DNA from: Clavibacter sp. VKM Ac-2873
GTDB taxonomy: Bacteria > Actinomycetota > Actinomycetes > Actinomycetales > Microbacteriaceae
Direction of reading: 5' to 3'
DNA: 64,000 nt
Assembly: GCF_015351075.1 (NCBI RefSeq)
Contig: NZ_JADKRS010000003.1
Span: forward strand, 310,001 to 374,000
Of the stretch, positions 1 through 7,180 are shown one piece after another (the first letter of the stretch is position 1; each line of letters begins with the position of its first letter). A model generated the notes under the pieces. The model worked only from the letters and a program-made list of their open reading frames with translations, had not been told where the DNA came from and did no database searches. The position numbers and the translations under genes are program-made.

Positions 1-2
1 GC

Positions 3-452
3 GGCGAGCTGGCCGAGCTCATCGGCGAGAAGCGCGGCGAGGCCGAGCGGCTGCGCATGGCGCGCGACCGCGCGGCGCTGCGCGACGGCAAGGGACGCCG
101 GCCCGACGACTACCGCGAGGGCGACGTGCCGGGGCTCCGGCTGCGCGCCGAGATCGCCGAGGAGATGGTGGAGCGGCTGGGTGCGCTCTCGCGCGACCCG
201 GAGGCGCTCCGCGAGGTGCTGGTCATCGCGCGCGACGCGGCGCTCGAGCAGATCGTGCGCGCGCGGCTCGCCCCGCAGCTGCTGCCGGGCGCGTTCCCCG
301 CGGAGGGGCGCGACGACCGGGTCGGCGAGCTGCGCGACGAGCTGGCGCGGCTGGCGGCGGATCGGGAGCGGGCGGCCGAGCGGGCCGAGGCGCGGGATCC
401 GGTCCGCACCCGCGTGCGCACCGGCGGCCGTGGGCGACCGCAGAAGGTCTGA
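3..452 (+). CDS. Hypothetical protein, C-terminal part (cut by window edge)
   Basis: The reading frame is open from the first complete codon at position 3 to a TGA at 450-452, so the true start probably lies before the window. What is visible is highly charged and rich in Ala, Glu and Arg, with long heptad-like helices (for example around ELRDELARLAADRERAAERAEA) that suggest a coiled coil, and a basic C-terminus. There is no signal peptide, membrane segment or catalytic motif in this part. An internal ATG at 57 is possible but nothing favours it. I do not recognise the family. It converges with the oxidase gene that follows, with only 19 bases between their ends. Confidence 0.6.
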   Translation, partial: GELAELIGEKRGEAERLRMARDRAALRDGKGRRPDDYREGDVPGLRLRAEIAEEMVERLGALSRDPEALREVLVIARDAALEQIVRARLAPQLLPGAFPAEGRDDRVGELRDELARLAADRERAAERAEARDPVRTRVRTGGRGRPQKV

Positions 453-471
453 CGCCGGACGGCTCCCCGCC

Positions 472-1617
472 TCAGGGCGCGAGCGCGAAGCGGGGCTCGA
501 CGCGCTCGCCGGTCGCCGCATCCGCCGCGAGGCTGCCGATGAGCGGCGCGAACTTGGCGCCGTGGCCGGAGCAGGGCGAGACGATCGTGATCCCGTCGAC
601 CCGGTCGATCACGAAGTCCTCGCTGGGCGTGCTCGTGAACAGGCACGTCGCCTCCGCGTATGGCACGGGTTCGACGCCCGGCAGGTTGCGGCGCACCCAG
701 TCGACGACGCGGGCGCGGTTGGCCGGATCCACGACGCCGTCCTGGTGCGCGGCCGACGGGATCACGCGCCCGCCGTCGAACTCGGCCACCTTGTGGCCGC
801 GGCCGTCCACGTCGCGGCCGCCGGGGAGCGCGTAGACCTGCATGCGCTCGTCCATGTGGATGGAGGTCGGCACGGCCCGGGCGGGCGGCCCGTCCATGTA
901 GGGGAAGTGGAACACCTGCTCCTGCCGCACGCGCAGCGGCGGGATCCGGTCGAGGGCCGCGCGCGGCAGCGGCAGGGCGCCGCCGAGCAGCTCGGGCAGC
1001 CACGCGCCGGCGCCCACCACGACGCTGTCGCCCGCGACGCGGCGGCCGTCGTCGGAGACGACCGCGAAGCCCGCGCCGACCCGCTCGACGGACACGGCTT
1101 CCCAGCCCTCGTGCACGACGGCGCCGTGCGCGACCGCGAGGTCGAGCATCGTGCGCACCGCGGCCTCGGCGTCGACGACGCCCGCGGCCGGGTGGAACAG
1201 CACGTCGGAGTCGAACGCCATCTCCGGCCAGCGGCCCTCCGCCTCGCGCGCGCCCATCAGCTCGTGCTCGACGCCGACGCGCTCGAGCACGCGCGCGAGC
1301 TCGGCGGGGCGGCGCACCAGGCCGGAGTCGACGGATCCGGTCGGGGTCACGAGCCGCGCGCCCGTGGTGCGCTCGAGGCGGTCCCAGAGCACGCGGGCGT
1401 CGCGCACGAGGCGCACGTAGAAGGGGTCGTCGTAGGCGTAGCGGAGGATGCGCGCGGACCCGTGCGAGCTGCCGAGCATGCCCGCCGGCCGGTCGCGCTC
1501 CAGCACCGTGACCTCGTGCCCGCGGCTCGCGAGCTGCCAGGCGGTGGCCGCCCCCGCGAGCCCCGCGCCGATGACGACATGGTGCGATGCGCGCCCGCGC
1601 CCGGTGGATCCCGCCAT
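472..1617 (-). CDS. FAD-dependent amine oxidase, monomeric sarcosine oxidase / N-methyltryptophan oxidase type
   Basis: This 381-residue protein belongs to the DAO superfamily, whose MSOX branch oxidises N-methylated amino acids to formaldehyde, the free amine and hydrogen peroxide. Near the N-terminus is the dinucleotide-binding GAGLAG followed by an acidic ERD end to the second strand. The segment SSHGSARILRYAY is the family's signature after the FAD fold. Near the C-terminus CLFTSTPSEDFVIDR places a cysteine where MSOX attaches FAD covalently, and SGHGAKFAP follows. Length is normal for the family (about 380-390). No signal peptide, so it is cytoplasmic. It is transcribed away from the NYN gene across a 112-bp gap. 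The exact substrate cannot be read from sequence. Confidence 0.85.
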   Translation of the reverse strand: MAGSTGRGRASHHVVIGAGLAGAATAWQLASRGHEVTVLERDRPAGMLGSSHGSARILRYAYDDPFYVRLVRDARVLWDRLERTTGARLVTPTGSVDSGLVRRPAELARVLERVGVEHELMGAREAEGRWPEMAFDSDVLFHPAAGVVDAEAAVRTMLDLAVAHGAVVHEGWEAVSVERVGAGFAVVSDDGRRVAGDSVVVGAGAWLPELLGGALPLPRAALDRIPPLRVRQEQVFHFPYMDGPPARAVPTSIHMDERMQVYALPGGRDVDGRGHKVAEFDGGRVIPSAAHQDGVVDPANRARVVDWVRRNLPGVEPVPYAEATCLFTSTPSEDFVIDRVDGITIVSPCSGHGAKFAPLIGSLAADAATGERVEPRFALAP

Positions 1618-1729
1618 GCATCCAGGCTACGGGCGCGCGCCGCGGACGACCGGGCCCGGCGGGAGGCCGTAAGCGGTGGGGGCTCCAGCTACCCTGTCGC
1701 GATGATCGCCACCCCGCCCGGTCGTCCGT

Positions 1730-2464
1730 GTGCCTGACGCGAAGGCCACGGCCGCCGTCTACGTCGACGGCTTCAACCTCTACCGCCGGCTGCTGACGCA
1801 CGAACCATCGCTGAAGTGGCTGGACCTCGCTGCCCTGTGCGACCTGCTGCTCCCGTCCTTCGACGTCGTCCGCGTCCGGTACTTCACCGCGCTCATCCGG
1901 GCCACGGCGGGGACGGACCCTCGGAGCCCCGTCCGTCAGCAGGCCTACGTACGCGCCCTCCGCACCTCGCCGAGGGTCTCCGTCCACCTCGGCACGTTCC
2001 GGGTGGACAAGCGGACGATGCCCGTCCATCCGGTCCGGTTCGACGCTGACGGCGGGCTCGTCAAGGTCAACGTGCGGAAGACCGAGGAGAAGGGCTCCGA
2101 CGTGAACCTCGCCGCCCACATGCTGGTCGACGCGTTCCGCGGAGTCTCCGACGCGTGCTTCCTGCTGTCCAACGACTCGGACTTCACCGACGCCTTCCGC
2201 CTCGTCCGAGACGAGGCGGGTGCCGAGATCGGTCTCATCTCACCGACGGACCGCCCCTCCGCTTCGCTGCTCGGCGTCGGGCCTGCGCACATCAGGAAGA
2301 TCCGACGCGGGGCGCTCGAGCGATCGCAGTTCCCGGCCATCATCGGCGACTCCGTCGGGGAGGTCCACAGACCGGAAGCCTGGCGTCACATGGCTGAGGC
2401 TCCTTCCGGGGAAGGAGCCTCGCGCCCGGAAGCCGAAGCGACCGGGGGTGTGCCTCCATGTTAG
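1730..2464 (+). CDS. NYN/LabA-like (PIN-fold) domain protein
   Basis: A 244-residue protein starting at GTG. Residues about 8-170 form a NYN domain, a PIN-like fold usually associated with RNA cleavage: YVDGFNL (Asp13, Asn16), EKGSDVNLA near residue 125 and LSNDSDF near residue 145 supply the conserved acidic and Asn positions. The family includes LabA and DUF88 proteins. The C-terminal 25 residues look unlike a domain and cover a perfect hairpin (2396-2421), so the tail may be late read-through. No partner gene is adjacent. RNA-processing activity is inferred from the fold, not shown here. The start lacks a strong ribosome binding site, so an alternative start is possible. Confidence 0.75.
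   Translation: MPDAKATAAVYVDGFNLYRRLLTHEPSLKWLDLAALCDLLLPSFDVVRVRYFTALIRATAGTDPRSPVRQQAYVRALRTSPRVSVHLGTFRVDKRTMPVHPVRFDADGGLVKVNVRKTEEKGSDVNLAAHMLVDAFRGVSDACFLLSNDSDFTDAFRLVRDEAGAEIGLISPTDRPSASLLGVGPAHIRKIRRGALERSQFPAIIGDSVGEVHRPEAWRHMAEAPSGEGASRPEAEATGGVPPC
2396..2421. terminator. Strong hairpin inside the 3' end of the NYN gene
   Basis: GAGGCTCCTTCC at 2396-2407 and GGAAGGAGCCTC at 2410-2421 are perfect reverse complements separated by two bases. In RNA this forms an 11-12 bp stem. There is no U-tract, which is common for terminator-like hairpins in GC-rich actinobacteria. It lies about 40 bases before the stop codon, so it may be a terminator overlapping the coding end or an RNA structure with another role. 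Confidence 0.55.
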
Positions 2465-2528
2465 CCGACCCCAGCTCCTCCTGAGGAGAGGCGTCTCGCG
2501 ACTTGGTCGGCGAGGGAAGGGGGTCAGC

Positions 2529-2724
2529 TCAATCGAGCAGGATGCCGACGACGACGGCCAGCAGGCCGACCACGGCGAAGGGCAGGGGGGCGAGGTACAC
2601 CGACCTCGGCGCCGGCTCGTTCGTCCGAGACATGTGATTCAGCGTGCGGAAGAAGCCCACCCCCCACGCCGATGATGCAGACGATGGTCACGAGCTGCAG
2701 AGCCTTCGCCAGCAGATCAGGCAC
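2529..2724 (-). pseudogene. Small two-helix membrane protein, frameshifted in a C-run
   Basis: Read from the GTG at 2724, the frame gives MPDLLAKALQLVTIVCIIGV, a membrane helix, and then turns into arginine-rich nonsense. Dropping one base at the six-C run at 2660-2665 restores a second hydrophobic helix, APLPFAVVGLLAVVVGILLD, ending at TGA 2529-2531: a 64-residue protein with two membrane segments. The GTG overlaps the stop of the upstream membrane gene by eight bases, which argues that this is a real second cistron. The shift may be a true mutation, phase variation or a base-calling error in the homopolymer. No family recognised. Confidence 0.6.
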
Positions 2725-2962
2725 GGGCCCGCCTCCGCGACCGCATCGCGCGCACCGTCGCCCACCCGAGCCCCGCGAGGCCGAACAGCACGAGGATGCC
2801 GGCGTACAGCCAAGCCGGCGCCTCCCACCGGAACCCGCCCTCGGTCGACAGGTCCGGCACGAGCCCCACGATCAGCAGGCCCAGCATCAGCGTGAACGCC
2901 CCGAAGCCCGCGAGCGTGCGCACCTTCCCGCCCTCGACCTCATCCGTGTCGCCCGCGCCCAT
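2717..2962 (-). CDS. Small membrane protein, two transmembrane helices
   Basis: I chose the ATG at 2962 (MGAGDTDEVEGGK) because the frame upstream of it is arginine- and glycine-rich without homolog-like character. The 81-residue product has two hydrophobic spans, roughly residues 14-32 (LAGFGAFTLMLGLLIVGLV) and 49-70, and ends in a run of Arg typical of a cytoplasmic tail. It is divergent from the HAD gene at 3058 and its stop overlaps the start of the next small membrane protein by eight bases, so the two were probably co-translated. Function unknown. Confidence 0.55.
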   Translation of the reverse strand: MGAGDTDEVEGGKVRTLAGFGAFTLMLGLLIVGLVPDLSTEGGFRWEAPAWLYAGILVLFGLAGLGWATVRAMRSRRRARA

Positions 2963-3057
2963 CCCGCCTCCGCTCGTCCCGCGTCGGAGCGCGGCGTCCC
3001 CTCCATCGTGGCCGACGCGGCATCGCCCGGCTGCCACGCGTCCGGGAGGATGGACGC

Positions 3058-3717
3058 ATGACCGCACCCGTCACGCTCACCGCCCGCGCGCTCCTCCTCG
3101 ACATGGACGGGACGCTCGTCGACTCGACCGCGCTCGTCGAGGGGATCTGGACGATGCTCGCGCACCGCTTCGGCCACGACCCTGCCGACCTCCTGCGACG
3201 GATCCACGGCGTGCGCGCCGTCGACAGCATCGCCCGGTTCGCACCCGCCGACACGGACGTTCCCACGCTCCTCGCCGAGCTCGACCGGCTCGAGCTCGAC
3301 GGCAGCCCCGCGACGGTCGAGATCCCCGGTGCCCGCGACCTCGTCGCGGCGCTGCCCGCCGGATCCCACGCCCTCGTCACGAGCGCCGGCCGCGAGCTCG
3401 CGCGCGCCCGCCTCACCGGCGCCGGCGTCCGGGTGCCCGACCTGCTCGTCACCGCCGAGGACGTGGCGGCCGGCAAGCCCGACCCGTCCGGGTACCTGCT
3501 CGCGGCATCGCGCCTGGGCGTGGATCCTGCGGACGCGATCGTCTACGAGGACGCCGAGGCCGGGATCCGCGCGGGCCTCGCCGCCGGCATGCGCGTCGTC
3601 GTCGTGGGCGACCACGAGAGCGACGCCACCGTCGGCCTCCCCCGCGTCCGCGACCACCGCGGCACGACGGTCGAGGTGCGCGACGGCGTCGTCACGCTCA
3701 CCCTCCCCGGCGCCTGA
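3058..3717 (+). CDS. HAD-superfamily phosphatase (Gpp/DOG1/beta-PGM-like)
   Basis: A 219-residue cytoplasmic hydrolase with all HAD motifs: DMDGTLVDS (nucleophile Asp15, acid/base Asp17), VTSA as motif II, GKPDPSGYLLAA with the motif III Lys, and VYEDAEAGIRA as motif IV. The helical cap sits between motifs I and II, as in subfamily I enzymes acting on small phosphosugars such as glycerol-3-phosphate or 2-deoxyglucose-6-phosphate. Length is typical. The ATG at 3058 is preceded by GGGAGG at about 3042-3047. The gene stands alone, divergent from the small membrane genes. The substrate is not readable from sequence. Confidence 0.85.
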   Translation: MTAPVTLTARALLLDMDGTLVDSTALVEGIWTMLAHRFGHDPADLLRRIHGVRAVDSIARFAPADTDVPTLLAELDRLELDGSPATVEIPGARDLVAALPAGSHALVTSAGRELARARLTGAGVRVPDLLVTAEDVAAGKPDPSGYLLAASRLGVDPADAIVYEDAEAGIRAGLAAGMRVVVVGDHESDATVGLPRVRDHRGTTVEVRDGVVTLTLPGA

Positions 3718-3808
3718 CGCCGGCCGTGCCCCTGCGGATCCGCCGGGAGGCGCCTACGCGGGAGATGCGATTGGGCCACGTGGCCGAATCCCGCGATACG
3801 GTCTTCCC

Positions 3809-3853
3809 ATGACCTCGACGTCCCGCATCCGCCGCCCCGGAGCCCCCTCATGA
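3809..3853 (+). CDS. Possible 14-residue leader ORF before the SMR pair
   Basis: An ATG at about 3810 opens a 14-codon frame (MTSTSRIRRPGAPS) whose TGA overlaps the ATG of the first SMR gene in an ATGA arrangement. The SMR gene also has its own GGAG at 3838-3841, so coupling is not required. This could be a regulatory leader or chance. Confidence 0.25.
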   Translation: MTSTSRIRRPGAPS

Positions 3854-4251
3854 GGTGGCTCCTCCTCGGCGGCGCCATCGCCTCCGAGGTCACCGCCTCC
3901 CTCGCCCTGCAGGCCGCCGTCGACGCGCCCGGCTGGTACGCGCTCGTGGTCGTCGGATACCTGGTCGCGTTCGGCTTCCTCACCCGGGTGCTGAAGGCGG
4001 GCATGGCCGTCGGCGTCGCCTACGGGATCTGGGGAGCGGCCGGCGTCGCGCTCACGGCGGTCGGCGCCACGGTGCTGTTCGGGCAGCCGCTCACCGGGCC
4101 CATGGTCCTCGGCCTCGTGCTCATCGTCGCGGGCGTGCTGCTGGTCGAGCTCGGCTCGCAGCGCGCGCACGCGGCCCGCGCGGCCGCCGCATCTGCCGCA
4201 TCCGCCGCCGCAGCACCCACCCGCGCCGCCCCGACCGGCGAGGCCCGCTGA
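3850..4251 (+). CDS. Small multidrug resistance (SMR) family transporter, subunit A
   Basis: A four-helix membrane protein of the EmrE/Gdx (SMR) family, which exports cations or guanidinium-type compounds by proton antiport as dimers. Residues 1-105 are the complete SMR domain: the essential membrane Glu is at position 13 (AIASEVTASLAL), and AYGIWGAAGVALT is the helix-3 signature. After residue 105 there is an unusual 28-residue Ala/Pro-rich hydrophilic tail absent from typical 105-110-residue members. Its TGA shares one base with the ATG of the second SMR gene, the usual layout for obligate heterodimers such as EbrAB or YkkCD. Substrate unknown. Confidence 0.88.
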   Translation: MRWLLLGGAIASEVTASLALQAAVDAPGWYALVVVGYLVAFGFLTRVLKAGMAVGVAYGIWGAAGVALTAVGATVLFGQPLTGPMVLGLVLIVAGVLLVELGSQRAHAARAAAASAASAAAAPTRAAPTGEAR

Positions 4252-4565
4252 TGGCCGGGCTGCTGCTCGCGATCGCCATCGTCACCGAGGTCGTCGCGAC
4301 CATCTCCCTCAAGCTCGCGACCGACGGCCGGAAGCGCTGGTACGCGGTGGTCGCGGTCGGCTACGTCACGGCGTTCTCGATGCTCGCGGGCGCGCTCTCG
4401 CTCGGCCTGCCGATCGGCGTCGCGTACGGCATCTGGGCGGCGACCGGCGTGGCCCTCACGGCGATCCTCGGCCGCGTAATCTTCCGCGACCCGCTGACGC
4501 GCACGATGCTGGCGGGCATCGCGCTCATCATCGGCGGCGTGCTGCTCATCGAGCTCGGGCACTGA
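4251..4565 (+). CDS. SMR family transporter, subunit B
   Basis: The 104-residue partner of the preceding gene. It has four hydrophobic helices, the conserved Glu at residue 13 (AIVTEVVATISLKLA), the AYGIWAATGVALT signature and the usual ending LLIELGH. The ATG at 4251 overlaps the previous stop (TGATG), so translation is coupled and the pair probably assembles as a heterodimer with antiparallel subunits. Paired SMRs commonly export polyaromatic cations or metabolic waste; I see no riboswitch-like element upstream that would point to guanidinium. Confidence 0.9.
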   Translation: MAGLLLAIAIVTEVVATISLKLATDGRKRWYAVVAVGYVTAFSMLAGALSLGLPIGVAYGIWAATGVALTAILGRVIFRDPLTRTMLAGIALIIGGVLLIELGH

Positions 4566-4597
4566 CTCCGCGCGACCGGCTCTGGCACCATGTCCGC

Positions 4598-5176
4598 ATG
4601 ACATGGACGGACGCGGGCGACCCGCAGCGGTACGGCGCGGGGATCCTGCAGGGCGAGCGGATCCGGCTGCGTGCGCTCGAGGACGCCGACCTGCCCGACC
4701 TCGTGCGCTGGTGGCGCGACCCGGAGTGGGCGGTCGTGCAGCAGCTCACGGTGCGGCCTCGGCCCGAGGGCGACGTCGCCGAGATGTTCCGGAAGTGGAG
4801 CGACAACGAGCCCGCCGGCGCGGTGGGCTTCTGCGTCACCGACCGGATCTCCGGCCGACTCGTCGGCCACGTGACGCTCTTCGGCGCGAAGCTCCTGACG
4901 CGCGCGGCCACTCTCACGGTGATGATCGGATCCGAGCACACGGGCTCCGGCTACGGCACCGACGCCGTCCGCACGCTCGTCGACTACGGCTTCCGGGAGA
5001 TGGGCCTGAACCGGATCGAGCTGCACGTCTTCGCGTACAACGCCCGCGCCCGCGCGACCTACCGGAAGGTCGGCTTCGTCGAGGAGGGCGTGCTCCGCGA
5101 GACGGTCTTCCACGACGGGACGTTCCACGACGAGGTGGTCATGTCGGTGCTGGCGAAGGACTGGTTCGCTCGCTGA
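4598..5176 (+). CDS. GNAT-family N-acetyltransferase (RimJ/RimL-like)
   Basis: A 192-residue cytoplasmic GNAT of the Acetyltransf_3 type. After RIRLRALEDADLPDLVRWWRD, the family opening, comes the beta-strand GRLVGHVTLFG and the acetyl-CoA loop in motif A, HTGSGYGTDAVRTL. The segment NRIELHVFAYNARARATYRKVGF is motif B, with the conserved Asn and Tyr. The C-terminus is the normal strand EVVMSVLAKDWF. Enzymes of this group acetylate ribosomal protein N-termini, polyamines or antibiotics; the substrate cannot be told. It lies 32 bases after the SMR pair on the same strand and may be co-transcribed. Confidence 0.85.
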   Translation: MTWTDAGDPQRYGAGILQGERIRLRALEDADLPDLVRWWRDPEWAVVQQLTVRPRPEGDVAEMFRKWSDNEPAGAVGFCVTDRISGRLVGHVTLFGAKLLTRAATLTVMIGSEHTGSGYGTDAVRTLVDYGFREMGLNRIELHVFAYNARARATYRKVGFVEEGVLRETVFHDGTFHDEVVMSVLAKDWFAR

Positions 5177-5188
5177 CGGCCCGCACTA

Positions 5189-5769
5189 CTACGGGTGCGG
5201 CGTCTCCCCGCGCTCGAGCATCGCGACGAGCTTCGCGAGCCGGTTCGCGCGGACGGTCGCGTTCGGCGCGGTCGACACCCGGTGGATCACGGCGTAGCGG
5301 TTGACCGCGGACAGCGTCGCGAAGGTGGCGGCTGCGGCGGGCGATGCGGCGAGCGCGGCCAGCAGGTCGGCGGGCTCGGCCGCCGACGCCTGGCCCGCGT
5401 AGGCGCGCTCCCACCGGCCGTCGGCCTGCGCGCGCTCCACCTCGCGGATCCCGGCCGGCCGCATCCGGCCCTCCGCGGTGAGCGTCGCCACCAGGCCGAT
5501 GTTGCGCTCCGACCACAGCGACGCCTTCCGCCGGGCGTGAACCGGCGCCGGAAGATCCTGTCGTCGATGCTCGCGGTCTGCCCGTCGATCCATCCGCTGC
5601 ACAGCGCCTCGTCGAGGGCCTCGGCGTAGGTGAGCGAGGTCGGATCCGTGGTGCCCTTCTTCGCGAGCACGAGCCATACGCCGTCGGACGCCTCCTCGTG
5701 CGCGTCGAGCCAGGCGCGCCAGGCGGCCCGGTCGGGGACGGTCAGGACCTCGTGCGCGGCGGCGGGCAT
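5189..5769 (-). pseudogene. YdeI/OmpD-associated family protein, frameshifted
   Basis: From the ATG at 5769 the product reads MPAAAHEVLTVPDRAAWRAWL, then the family core DEALCSGWIDGQTASIDD and RRRFTP. At that point the frame is lost. Adding one base at the three-G run at 5533-5535 (plus strand) restores the expected RRKASLWSERN and the rest, through RMRPAGIREVERAQADGRW to the stop at 5189. The repaired protein of about 193 residues is normal length for this family, whose biochemical role is poorly defined. Either the gene is recently inactivated or a G is missing from the assembly in a short G-run. Confidence 0.8.
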
Positions 5770-5799
5770 GGGTCCGATGCTACGGACGGACCCCGACAC

Positions 5800-7032
5800 C
5801 TACCGCGTCGGCATCTCCATCATCCCGTCCGCGGTCATCTGCATCGCGCCGTCACCCGCCATCGGACCCATGTCGCCGAAGGCGGAGGGCGCGGCCGAGG
5901 CCGTCTGCGCCCGGCCCGAGCCGCAGGGCACCGTGACGTCGATGGTGGCGGTGTGCGCGGTCTCGTCCATCCCGGCCACGGAGACGGACATGCCGTCGGC
6001 GAGCGACACCTTCTCGCCGGGCTGCACGAGCTCGTCGCCGACGCTCGTGTCGCCGGGGCGGATGAGGATCGTCCCCGAGTCCGGCACGGTCGGGTCGGTG
6101 CGCAGGATCTGCACGCCGGACGGCCGCTGGACCTTGAAGCCGGAGATCCACAGCGGGTCGTACGCGGACTGGTCGACCACGTCGGCGTACTGCACGTAGT
6201 ACCGGACCGACGGGCGCTTCGGGTCCGTCCAGGAGATGATGCGCAGCGCGTCGAAGCCCGCGCTCATGGTCTGGATGGGGATGCGCCGCGTGGCGCCGCA
6301 CGTGGGGACGGCGCGACGCGAGATCAGGCCGATCCGGTCGAGCGAGGGCCCCGACGCCGGGTAGTAGGAGTACGAGGAGCCCATCAGGTCCGTGGTGTTC
6401 CCGTACTCGTCGCGCGAGCAGGAGGAGGGCAGCCCGTTCGAGGCGTCGAAGTCCCAGCCGGTGGTGCACCGGATGCCGGAGGCGTGGTGCAGGGAGAGGT
6501 TGTGCCCGAGCTCGTGGGTCAGGGCCGCCGGCGTGATGTCCGTGATGTAGGCCGTGCCCCCGGAGTCGATGCCGTCCCCCTGGTCGCCGGAGGAGAAGTC
6601 GCCGCACTGCATCCCGCCGGGGGTGAAGGCGACGAGGTCCTTGTCGGGGCCCGGCGTCCAGCCGGTCTGCGCCCGGGCGAAGGTGACGACCGCGTCGGGG
6701 TCGGTGCAGACGATGCTCGGGTCGCTCGGCTGGATCCAGTCGGTCACCGACGCGGTGTGGAACTGCACGAAGCCGTTCGACTCGTGCGCCCAGTACGCGG
6801 ACGCGTCCTGGATGGTGGCGATGGCGTCGTCCCGGGTGAAGTCCCGCCTGGTGCCGGCCGGGGCGATGAGCACCGCCGTGATCTCGTGCACGGCCTTCGC
6901 CCCCGCGGGCGCCGACCGCACCACCGTGTACGGAGCCGTCGCCGCCAGCGCGGAGTCGGCCGGCACCGCGGACGTGACGGCCGCCATGAGCAGGAGCCCG
7001 GGCAGGATGAGCAGGGTCAGCGGTCTCCGCAT
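5800..7032 (-). CDS. Secreted metzincin-like zinc metalloprotease
   Basis: A 410-residue exported protein. Residues 1-31 are a Sec signal peptide (MRRPLTLLILPGLLLMAAV, cleavage likely near ALAATA). The catalytic zinc site is HELGHNLSLHH at about residues 189-199, an HExxHxxxxxH motif, followed by a Met-turn candidate LMGSS about 35 residues later; this places it among metzincins of the M11/M43-like kind. Several cysteines in the catalytic half (CTDP, MQCGD, RCTTG, SSCSRD, PTCGA) suggest disulfides. The C-terminal third looks like a beta-sandwich and ends with a Met-rich tail (MGPMAGDGAMQM). In a plant-associated actinobacterium it could act on host or competitor proteins; that is inference. 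Confidence 0.8.
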   Translation of the reverse strand: MRRPLTLLILPGLLLMAAVTSAVPADSALAATAPYTVVRSAPAGAKAVHEITAVLIAPAGTRRDFTRDDAIATIQDASAYWAHESNGFVQFHTASVTDWIQPSDPSIVCTDPDAVVTFARAQTGWTPGPDKDLVAFTPGGMQCGDFSSGDQGDGIDSGGTAYITDITPAALTHELGHNLSLHHASGIRCTTGWDFDASNGLPSSCSRDEYGNTTDLMGSSYSYYPASGPSLDRIGLISRRAVPTCGATRRIPIQTMSAGFDALRIISWTDPKRPSVRYYVQYADVVDQSAYDPLWISGFKVQRPSGVQILRTDPTVPDSGTILIRPGDTSVGDELVQPGEKVSLADGMSVSVAGMDETAHTATIDVTVPCGSGRAQTASAAPSAFGDMGPMAGDGAMQMTADGMMEMPTR

Positions 7033-7180
7033 GGGGATGCCTCACTCCCCGCGGGCGGGGCTTCACGCCGCAGGAGCTCCGCAACGTCGAGGAAGCTAGC
7101 GGACCGCCGCGGTCGCGCGGGGGCCCACCGCACAGGTGACGCGCCGGCCGGACGCCGGACTGCGCCCGTGGCCGCGGCGA

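Noticed and set aside
3720-3849. Guanidine riboswitch before the SMR pair
   Set aside because: No conserved guanidine-riboswitch motifs or fitting helices were found by eye.
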